A stretch of 64,000 nucleotides of DNA. It comes from Tubulanus polymorphus (taxonomy: Eukaryota > Nemertea > Palaeonemertea > Tubulaniformes > Tubulanidae). The stretch spans positions 22,990,485 through 23,054,484 of the forward strand of contig NC_134027.1 of NCBI RefSeq assembly GCF_964204645.1, given 5' to 3'. Made by a program: the position numbers and the translations under genes. Each line of letters opens with the position of its first letter. Positions within the stretch are counted from its first letter, which is position 1. Under the pieces are notes generated by a model. It made no database searches. It was not told the DNA's origin and was given only the letters and a program-made list of their open reading frames with translations. Below are positions 11,769 through 23,800 of this stretch, one piece after another.

Positions 11769-11820
11769 AAGTGTTTGGTAGGGATTGTGGTATCATTTCT
11801 AATGTGGACAGGAATAAACG
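11769..11820 (+). CDS. R2 signal-peptide exon
   Basis: 52 nt after ttcattacag and before GTAATA. Encodes K-C-L-V-G-I-V-V-S-F-L-M-W-T-G-I-N-G, a hydrophobic signal core. The exon ends in phase 1. The only internal ATG is too far downstream to leave a signal, so the start is in an unseen upstream exon. Confidence 0.65.
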
Positions 11821-14800
11821 GTAATATACAGTACAGATTTCTACTTGCAAAGCCGACCACAAGTGACATGATTAATTCATTTTGCATTGTGAATGTAACA
11901 AAAATCATTAGAAGACATGCAATCATCGGCTTTTCATGATATTTGACATCAGGATAAAAGTTCCTTAATCCATTAGTAAGAACGCCCTAATCTGTGTACG
12001 CTGTAGATGATTGAAGAAATCCCGCAATTCGAATTTGAATGAAAAATTTATTTCTTTATCGTAAAAAAATTGAATTGTGGGATTTCTTCAATTAATTCCT
12101 TAATCCACTTAGTATCCATAATGACAAAATATTTAATGCACCACAGGCGATCCTGTCCTTTTTCAAAACAAATTTGACTATGGGAAGTTTTGTACATCCT
12201 CTACCCGACCACCATTACGATTTCCACAAATTTCCACTCGGACTCACTTCAGCATATCAAGGCTTGACAACTAATAGATTGACGCAGTTTATACTCAAAA
12301 CAGATGACCTGATACGCTTCGTAATTCAAATACATATTCTTACAACGATTACTCGGACGCAATTTCATAAACGTTTTTCCTGATAAAAGTTTATACCAAA
12401 GAAATGCACTGTTAATGATATCTTGAGCAAATACAATCTGTGAGCAACGTTGCTAGAATGTTTTGACATCATATGAATGATTTCATGCGAAATATGTAAT
12501 GAATAAATCATGTTTCTAAAATCATGTTGATTCAGTTTATAATCAGCCTTGCGTAAGTAGAAATCTGACTAATTCCACGTTTTTGTCACGAATTAATAAT
12601 TATTTGTGGATAGTTTCTCAACACCCTCCTCTGCATTTATAGAATTAGGCTTCGTATATTGGCTTCAACTCGAGTTATGATGGACCAGTTGATATCTGTC
12701 TAAAATCGACTATAAACAAACTTTCATTTCCATTGAAAATTTCAGGTCAGCAACAGAACTGTATCGACGCAGCGGATACGACAATCACGACAGTTGTAAC
12801 ACCGGCAGTTGTAATACTAGGTGGCGCCACTGTCGTACAATGTCAGGTTTCACCACCCGGTAAACATTTCTGCGGTCTCAAAATAACAATGTCTGGCCAA
12901 TCGGGACAGTTTGCATTTGACGAGATTAACTGTCCTAGGGGAACTATCACTGGGTACACTGGACAATGTGACGTCACAGCTGGGCGATATGGTATACGTA
13001 TCACTAATGTACGGATGGTTGATTCTGGAATGTGGTGGTGTGATTACATGAACTCTTTTCCAAATAGTAACACAATAATTATGTAAGAGGTAACAATGAT
13101 AAAAAGTTCTTTCTCTTATCGTGTTCAGTGATGAAGAGTAACTGTGAAATCGCATTCACCATGTGATCTGGGTTTGAACAATTCACTGACTGCGAGTTAA
13201 AAAATGTGACGAATAATAACGTTAAAGCTTTATTAATCAAATTAACGTGAGTAAAACGTGTAACATTTTACACGTACTCTTATCATTTGTAGCATGTTGA
13301 TTTATAAAAGTAAGATCCCGCGATAAAAGAATTGATTGCTAACTTGTTTAATATTTGAAATATAAGAAACATTTCGGGTGGTTGCTGCCACCCTTCTTCA
13401 GTCTAAAATGACTGCTCAAATAAATACACAGTATATGTAAACATCCTACTGATGATAAATTTATTATGAAATTGACCAGCCGATTACCCAGCTTACCGAC
13501 TTATCCTTACGCCCCCCCCCCCCCCTAAGATTCGTAAAAGTAATGTCACTTAACGTATCTTATCATCTCAAGAAGGGGCTCTCCCTATTGATATCTTTCT
13601 GGATCCTCGATTGAAAAAACGCTTTCTCCTTTGTTGGTTCGTTCTGTTGTTCTCATGTCATACACGAAATGGATTTACTACAAGACGTCACGTTACCCGC
13701 AATGGAAACAAGTTCATTTCGTTTGATGCAGTCTCTCTATTCACAGCATAGATCTCTCTGCAACTCTCTTCAGATTTTATTAAACGTAAACTCCCGTCCT
13801 GTAATTTGAATTATCCTGCCTCAGTTAACTGTCTCGTTGATCTTTTAGAATTATGCGCTAGAAGAGCCTTTTTTCAATTTGATGGCATTTTCTTTGCGCA
13901 ATATGATTTCGCTACGGGCCTCTATCGCCTATTCTTGACTAGCTAACCTTTTCTTAGAACACATTGAATCTGAAATTTTACCCTATATACGCGCCTCTTC
14001 TATGGCGCAGTTATGTCGATTATATTTTATGTTTAGTGTCAACTGATCTCATCCTTGACATCTTTTAACATTTCTTGATTCCCTTTATTTATCCTTCCTA
14101 GAAGTTAACCTTCGAGTGGGAGTTCGATGGAAAAAACCCTTTTTTGGATGTTCTCATACAAAATCTTAATTCGAGATTAGGTTTCTCTGTTTTTCGTAAA
14201 GTTACTAGCTGTGAATCCTACCTGAATTTCTTTAACTTACCTTAAAGCGGTGGTTGTTCAGGGTCTTTCCCTTGGGCCTTGGATTTGTGATAAAAACTTT
14301 TTAGGCCATGAGATTTTACATAGTATGGGAGCTCAAAGGTAGGTTTCAATTCCATTTTAGCGTACAAAAGTTTTGATGGAAAATTTCAATATTTCCAAAT
14401 AAATGATTGGGTAAAAGTGCTTTCTTGCATTTTTGGTTGGGGCATTAAGGGGCAATGGCCGCTCAAAAATGCCCCAGAATCATGGTCAATTTCACTTTAT
14501 TTGTGTACAACGCTGAAATTTTAGTAACATAATCAACCTTTTTTTTAAAAAAAAACTTGCATACCCGGACAAAGTTTTAAAAGTATCTTTCTCTGTTCTG
14601 TTTTCACTGTCCTGATTGTAACCTTTTTATATTGGGGAAACTGGGAAGAATCAAGGAACATAAACGGGATGCTTTTAAGAGGGTGAAATTAGAAAGTTGG
14701 GGTAGTCCTCCATTCTTTGCAAATCGGGCATACTTTTGAATTCCCTGGAGTCAATATTGCTTTTCCAAACAACAATCTCACTATAGACAACACATAGTAA

Positions 14801-17800
14801 GAATCCGCTTTTGATTTGTACTCATTCCGACCGCTCTGTCAAACTTAATAAAGGTTTCAGCCCCCATTACATCTGTTTTTCAAAATATGTCAGTACTCCA
14901 GTCCCCATTACTTAATGTGGAGTGATTCGTATCTTATTTCATGCATAGACAATGTATTTATGTACATGCGCTGTGTTTTATTTTGCAAGTCATTTTAGAC
15001 TGAAGGAGGGTAATATTTCATACATTCGAAGTCAACTTTTTAGCTATCAATTCATTTATTGTGGGATTATACTCTTATCGTTTTATCACGGTTATTTTGT
15101 GATCTACAACGGATTCATGTTAATGTATTAATTTTGATGTGGATGATTTCTTTTAAATTGCCAAAATCTATAATGTAGCAGACGCCGCATTGAAAATGAA
15201 CGACCGAAACCCCCGTGGTTTTCAATATAGTTTCATATTTACAGCACCCCCGAGTGGACCAGACCTAACATCTCAACCAAACACCGCCATCAACAACATC
15301 GTCACAGTACAGGAGAATTCACCATTAACAATCACATGTGACGGTTCACAGTCTGGAGCTACAGGACTGACGTATAAATGGAGTGGTGCCAATCTATCAG
15401 GACAGTCTAATAATAAACTCAGTTTTACACGAATCAGTAAAACTGATTCAGGTGTTTATACATGTAACGTATCGAATATAGCGGGATCAGTTGCTGGTAA
15501 TATTACTATCATAGTTCTATGTAAGTATTACGTTAAGATAGATGAACACACGTGATTTACCTAGTATTCATATTAGGCAATTTGTAACAGAAATTTGTTG
15601 GAAATAACCCAGTCAATGGATTCAAAGGAGTTCGTTTTTCAAATCTGTGTTTCGTCGATTTCGTTAAAGAAACGAAATATGTATAGGTACCTACCTATAT
15701 CTGCGTCGAATGCTGAGGAAAATGCGCGTGACTCCTTTACGGATTTTATTATGAAGTGTATTTAGTAGGCTGAATTATGTTAAAGTTTCTATCCTTATCA
15801 AATGACATTTTGTCACATCGGGATAAAGCAATTATCTAGAATAATGAGATAGGCAAGAAAATATCAGATTACCACAAAATATTAATCTAAACGCGTTTAT
15901 CCTTTAACCACGGACTCTTCTCAGGCATATATTACCCTATTCAATCGGGTGTGTTCTAGACCCCTTATGTCCCATTAATAATAACAGATATACATATTTC
16001 ATTCAAATGAATCTTCCCATCGATCGATATTCACCATATTTTCTCTCTACATGAAGTCTATTCGATACGATTGTAATCGGGTGAGACGCGGCTTTGAAAA
16101 ATATGCGGCAGTTTACCAGCGAACCGGAACAATTAAAATATCAATAACGTACGAGAAATTTAAATCATGCGAATGCATTGTTGGACTTGACTCGATACTT
16201 CATATTTTATATGTATTTGAATGAGAGAAATAACTCCGTAAAAAGCTTCATGCAAAAGCTTATGCTTGGAATAAATATGATTTTTTAATGCATTTCAAAA
16301 GAATCTGGGCCGGTAATTTTAATATGAAATTGTACAGAATAATCTGTTGCTGTTGTACATATAACTCATCGATCGAGATAATCGCTTTTTGACCCTTTTA
16401 ATTTCAGATCCGCCAAGTAGTCTTATATTACAAGGACCGACGTCACCCGTTCAGGAATCTGCATCTGTTAACGTAAAGTGTACAGCTACAGGGGGTAACC
16501 CGGTACCGAACCTCGCCATTACTAGAATACCAGGGGGCAGCACTGTCAAACAGGGAATAAGCCCTCTAACATATTCAACATCCGCCACTAAAACAGATAA
16601 CCAGGCAGAATATCAATGTACAGCTACTGGGGCTGGTTTACCAACACCAATGATTTCAAATAAAGTTAGATTAACTGTCAACTGTAAGTACTGCAGATAT
16701 TTTACAAATTACTCGTTATTCCCATGAAGTAACTGCGGTTCTATTTTTGACATAATTTTGTTTCGTCAACACACACGGATTTTGACAATATCGAGAACAA
16801 ATGATTTCTAGTTCAAGCAACAACGCTGACGATGATGAAGAAACCGGCAGATAATGTATTAGTAAACGATAATCAACAGATAGAGTGTAGAACTGACTCG
16901 TCAAACCCGGCTGTACAGATTCAGTGGTTCACATATTCCTTTACAACATGGAAACCACTTGTCTCTCAACCAGCTACGAGTCAAACTAGTGCAGCCAATC
17001 ACGGGTTTGTGGCTACTAGCGCATTATCTATTACTGCAACTAAATCTATAAATCAAGCTCGATACAGATGTCAAACTGGAAATCTTTACAAGGATACAAC
17101 GATTACCGTTTACTGTAAGTTTAAAATACATTAGTTCTAAAATATATTATTTCAGATCATTCGAAAATATTTTGCACCGAATTAATTACCAAATGAAACC
17201 TGTTTCTAAACTACACGTAGAGGTTCATTAATGAGAGTGAATTGAGAATTTATATGAAATTCGTTCTATTTTGAATCATGACGTTTCGGCTTCAATTCTT
17301 CAATTTTTTTCCGCTAGCAAAATATTTTTCTCGTCCATTTCAGATCCGCCAAGCAGTGTTGCATTACAAGGACCGACGTCACCAGTTCGGGATTCCACTT
17401 CCGTTGACTTCACGTGTACAGCTACAGGGGGTAACCCGGTACCGAACCTGCTAATATCTAGAACACCAGTTGATGGCAGCACTGTGAAACAGGGAGTTAG
17501 TCCTCTAACATATTCAACATCCGTCACTAAAACAGATAACCAGGCAAAATATCAATGTACAGCTACTGGGGCTGGTATACCAACACCAATGATTTCTAAT
17601 AAATTCGTATTAACTGTCAACTGTAAGTACTGTACATTGTTTACAAATTACTCGTAACCTCGTGAAGTTAATTTGGTTCTATTTTTGTCATGATTTTGTT
17701 TCGTCAACATCCTTGGATTTTGATAATATTGAAACAAATTATTTCTAGTTCAAGCAACATCACTGACAATGGTGAAGAAACCGGCAGATCGTGTATTATT

Positions 17801-20800
17801 TAACAATAATCAACAGATGGAGTGTAAAACTGACTCGTCAAACCCGGCTGTACAGATTCAGTGGTTCATATATTCCTCCACCACATGGACAGCACTTGTC
17901 TCTCAACCAACTACGAGTCAAACTAGTGCAGCCTATCACGGGTTTATGGCTACTAGCGCATTATCTATTACTGCAACTAAATCTATGAATCAGGCTCAAT
18001 ACAGATGTCAAACTGGAAATCTGTACAAAGATACAACAATTACCGTTCACTGTAAGTATGAAACGCTATTTCAGATATCAAATGAAGTGTTGTAGATTGT
18101 TGTTCATATAAATGCCCTTTCCCTGAATGGCTAATGAAGGAGCGTGAATTTAAATATTTGTTTATAGTTCCACCAGAATCAATGACACTGACTGAAATTC
18201 CAAACGGTCCAGTTGTTGAAGGAACATCTAAAACTCTGACGTGTACAACTGACTCCAGTAACCCGGTGTCGACAATTTTGTGGGCGTACAGCTCTGGGGC
18301 GACAACATGGATAAATATTTCACCCAACCCAGCAGTAAATCATAAACCCGGATCTCACAGTGGACAGATATCTACTAGTAGTCTAGTAGTATCAACTGAT
18401 AAGGATAAGAATGGAAGACAATATAGATGTACAGCTTATCAGAACAGTCATCCCGTTAATGGTGTCGACAACTCCACGACATTGTCTGTATTGTGCAAGT
18501 GTAGAATAGCGCTTGTGATGTGTTTTAACGGTTATACATTCATTTGAGTCGGAAAACCAACAAATGCGCTGTATTTACAATAAACGTCACTTCATTGAAA
18601 CAAATTATCTTCCAGTCCAACATACCAAGATTTAGACAATATTGAAAACAAATTATGCTTAAGTGAAGAAACGCGCCGATTATGTATTATTAAACAATAG
18701 TCAACAGATCGAGTGTAAAACCAGACTTTACTGAATCAGTGTTTCATTGATTAGCCTTTACTTTGATAAATACTTAGTCTTACGTTGAAACATCAGCTAA
18801 ATGTTACGTCAAATCGTGTAATGTCGGCTGTAAATAATTCATGCCCTTCACTCAGGACTCAGTGAATGTACAGTTTTGAGGTTATAGGAATACAGTAGTT
18901 TTTTATGACCTTCCTCCTCACTAACGGGGCATATAATGTTCACGTTAATCATTTGATCCCCGCAACGACCTATTAAGAAATACGAATTCCGCAACTAAGA
19001 GGGGCGAATCTATGCACGATTACGGGGTTCCGACTCTATTCCTCATTGTATGTTACGATAGAAGAACTGACATGCGCAGTTAGAATAAATTCTGTACACA
19101 GTTACAGCCTTCCCGCTCTGGGCGAGTCTACATAGTTCATGCAATCTGGATGTAATCATGGCTATGAAAATGAATCAATTCTGACTTAAAAATACGACGG
19201 CGTCCTAGGGACATTAATTTATTTTTTATTTTCACTTTTCCGGCCATAATTATCTGCGCGTTTAGAAAGGCGCAGAAAAGTCCGTCATATTTATCTGCGC
19301 GTTTACAAAGAAGCAGAAAATACGAAATATTTATCTGCGCGTTTAGAAAGCCGCAATATTTATCTGCGCGTTTACATGTATAAATATTTCGAACTTTTCA
19401 GCGCTTTTGTAAACACGCAAATAATTATGGCCGGAAAAGTGAAAATAAAAAATAGATTAATGTCTCTAGGACGCCGTCGTATAAAACAGTGCCGACGGAC
19501 GGACCATTGCGTATGTCAGTGTATATCAGCAGTGTTTACTTCCTACTGAGGTGTGGCGCATGCGTGATTCGGTACATCGGTATCAGGAACATAGACTGGA
19601 TGCCTTGTCTTTTCAAACGGACTGCAAATGCAAGTTGCCCTGATTCGACAGGCAACCAATCTATCGGGGAAAAGCGATTACACTGGTTCTGTGGTCTCTT
19701 ATTAGACAAGTTTCTAATCGAAAATAGAGACCGAAAACCAGCTTATCAATACACAGTCGTACTGCCTACGACCTTGAAATATGGCGTAGTAAGAAAAAAT
19801 GTTGTTAGTATATCCGTACAGTTTTTCCCTCTTGTGTCAAAAAGCCGATATTACACGAGCTGACGTTGCATTAAGACATTTTGACGATAGACTATTTCAT
19901 TTTATCAAAGTACAGACAGATAGACGAAACGCTGATTTTTGGCAGATATGACCGCTCACATAAATGTGTGTAAATTCGAGATAATTTTTCCCTTCATTTC
20001 AGACCCGCCAAGTAATGTTACATTACTAGGACCGACGTCACCCGTTCAGGAATCCGCACCCGTTTCCTTAACGTGTACAGCTACAGGGAGTAACCCGGTA
20101 CCGAACCTGGCCATAACTAGAACACCAGGGGGCAGCACTGTGAAACAGGGAGTTACTCCTCTAACATATTCAACATCCGTCACTAAAACAGATAACCAGG
20201 CAGAATATCAATGTACAGCTACTGGGGCTAGTATACCAACACCAATGATTTCAAATAAAGTCATATTAACTGTCAACTGTAAGTACCCGGATTGTTTTTA
20301 ATCTAAATCACTCGTTATTCTCATGCAGTAAATTAAAATACTATTTGGTTCCAAACAACCGTTACGTCCTCAGGAATTTGTATTTATCTATGTCAATTCA
20401 AAATTTAGTTCAAGCAACAGCACTGACAATGGCGAAGAAACCGAAAGATTATGTATCAGTAAACAATAATCAACATACAGAGTGTAAAACTGACTCGTCA
20501 AACCCGGCTGTACAGATTCAGTGGTTCATATATTTCTCTACAACATGGACATTACTTGTCTCCCAACCAGCTACGAGTCAAACTACTGCAGACAATCACG
20601 GGTTGGTGGCTACTAGTACATTATCTATTACTGCGACTAAAACCATGAATCAGGCTCGATACAGGTGTCAAACTGGAAATCTTTACAAAGATACAACAAT
20701 TACTGTTTACTGTAAGAGAAAAGCACTTTTTCTTTCAATGACCGTCAATTAGATAACAATAAATAAATAGCTTTATTATCATATCTGTAGTTCCACCAGA

Positions 20801-23800
20801 GTCAATAACATTGACTGAAATTCCAAACGGTCCAGTTGTTCAAGGTACATCAAAAACTCTGACGTGTACAACTGACTCCAGTAACCCGGTGTCTACAATT
20901 ATGTGGGCGTACAGCTCTGGGACGACAACGTGGACAGATATTTCACCCAACCCAGCAGTACATCATAAACCCGGATCTCACAGTGGACAGACATCTACTT
21001 GTAATCTAGTAGTATCAACTGATAAGGATAAGAATGGAAGACAATACAGATGTACAGCTTATCAGAACAGTCAACCTGTTAACGGTGTCACCAAATCCAC
21101 GACATTGTCTATATTGTGTAAGTGTCAAATTGTGTAAAAGTCAATTTGTTTTCTTTAAACATCTATTGTGCAGAAATGAGATGTAATCGAACCCGCTTCG
21201 TCCGAGGTCTCTGATTATTGAGGCAATGAAATGAAAAATTATCTTTTAACTATGTTAAACATAGAAGTTAGTGTATATCAAATGGTTGGATATCGATCGA
21301 ATCCACGAATGATCATTTCTCACAGAAACATTATCAAAAACTGATTGCAGTAAAAACTGAAATGATTATATACAAGTGAATTTTACTTCATCTATCTGTG
21401 ATATCTTATTGCCGATGTCCGCTGTAAACAACCAGCATATACCCTTTTACGAGAGCGTATTGGGGACATTATTACTTTACATACATCGCAGGAAAACATT
21501 TTCAATAAGTGATCTATATTTTCTAAAATTCTATTCCAAGTTAGTTACTAAATGGAATGAAATTCCTTATAGTTTTAGTACAACTGGTATAACTTCATTT
21601 GAATTATTACATTCTTTCATATCTAAAGTGCTGATAAAAATTACTCTTGTAGCAACAAGAAAATATCTATTTTGTATACACTAGACACAACATAACATAT
21701 TTAGTTCAATTCTATAATAGATGCACCACAGCTTTCTTCACAAGTCGGACCAATTGCCGCAAATATAGGAGAAAGTGCTAGGTTTACGATAAACTACAAT
21801 GCGAATCCGCGAGCGACAACTTTATATTGCAGTCCCGATTCAAGAAATGGCAGACGTTTAATGAAAAATACCGGTTTAACGCAGTGGGATGTCATCATAC
21901 AATCAGTTCAGGCGTCTGATTATGGATCTTATTCGTGTAGACTCAATAATTCAGTTGGTAGCGCAGAAATAACACTGAAACTGACGGAAACTGGTAAGTA
22001 GGCCTACGATGTGCTTTTTCGGATATGACATTTTTTAGAGATTCACGGTCACTTGCACTATTTGCTAACCTAGAAATCTAATGAGATCTGCGGATATCGA
22101 TTGCAGCCTAAAACCTGTTTTCAAAGAAAGTTCTCTTAGTCCTTCATCAACTTCATTCAACGCCACATGCCCATCATCATACGTATATTTTTGCTTCTTT
22201 TTATTCCAGGAACTCCACAAACACCGTCAAATCTGTCAGTTATTGCAAAAACTGCGGTATCTGTGACGCTGAGTTGGGTGTCTGAATTTGAGGGTGCCGC
22301 CAAACAAACGTTCACCGTCAGAAGTAGGGCTTCGGATTCCACACAATTCGTGAACAAAGCTGAAATACCCGACCCAGGTTATAGAAAACTTGTACAAACA
22401 AAAATAACCGGATTAAAACCAGCAACTGATTATCAGTTCAAAGTGAAAAGTGTCAACTCAAATCCTGGTGATAATACGAGTCCTTTTACTGATATAGTTA
22501 CAACTAGAACAAATGGTAAGATTTGTAGCTAACGTCAATTGGTCAGCTTTCTAAGACACGCATGAGTCTATCTATCCTTAAGCGCGGTAGATTTCTTAAA
22601 TGTAAATTTCTCAATTCGTTAAGAAATTCTGTTTATTATCGTCACTGGAGAAAACGCACGTCCTTGATCCTGATCGCTAGAGTCCTTCCTCAACCTTTAG
22701 TTTTCAAAATAACGGCTTTTCCTTCTTATTTATTTAATTGACGGATTGATTTTGTTCTGATTTGAATTTCGTATCCGTTGTCGACTCACCACGTCTACGG
22801 AGAACGAACAGGGTGTTTAATTTCGAAATCGGAATCGAAGTACACAAAAGTCGGCGAATCGGTCGATTTACATGATTTCTTTTAAATCAAAGTACGCAAT
22901 TTCGGTTCAAGTTAGTTGTTCGAACAATCTTCCAATCCGCAGCCTAAACCAGCAAGCTAATACTGGTTAGCGTCAATCTCAATCGCGGGCTCAATATTTG
23001 AAAATAACCATACCATATAGGGCTGACGATCAAATTTCTCAGTTTTTAGTTTTAGCGGCTAGTGGGATGGGCAGCTTTAAACGCGTTCCTGATAAGACAG
23101 CAGTGATATATGCATGTGCATTTTCTATTTACACGAATGTTTTAAAGAAAGAAAAAGAAATCTGAAATAAATTTCTCATTTTCAGCAATTCCAAGTGCTA
23201 TGAACCTTATATTGAAACAAGCCACCATAACACGAGATGGAAATCTTGTCTTGATAAGATTACCGTCGTTTCCGTCAAAGAAGTACCGCGTCTACGTGGA
23301 ATACTGTATCGAAAATACAAACCGATGTAATTCTACGAAACCGATAGAAATTACCGATGGTTTCATTAGTATAACAATTAACATCGATTCTGCCCGTGCG
23401 TACAGTTACAAACTGATGGTAACTGAAAGTAATGACGTCATTGCGAGCCATGAGGTTAAATTGGAAGAAGGTACCGGTGCGATTAATGATTAATTTTATT
23501 AATGTTAATGATATTCGGTGGTTTTTTACGTTCTGCCTAATTCACCATATCAGTTAATTTCTGGTTTTTTACCATTTGGAGAAGCAATGGAAATTATCAC
23601 TGTGTCAGATTATGGTGGCTGATTCGGGCCATGTAATAAAGAAATCACAAACGTTACAAATTTTTTTTTTGCAGACGCTTAAAAGTCGTTTCATTGCGCA
23701 ATAAAACGAAAATTACCACGTTAAAACGAGAAATTACCGCGATAAAACAAGAAAAAGTCGTTTTATCGCGCGAAAAAACGACTTTTTCTCGTTTTAACGC

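Noticed and set aside
12174-12383. 69-codon ORF shared with 39192-39389
   Set aside because: Lies in the first intron of R2 and R4; shared only because of the duplication, and the C-terminal half is frameshifted between copies.
19489-19863. 124-codon ORF in the R2 C-A intron, with a related shorter ORF in R1 (1299-1508 minus)
   Set aside because: Similarity is explained by the block duplication; the two frames end differently, there is no domain, and it lies next to a foldback element within an intron.
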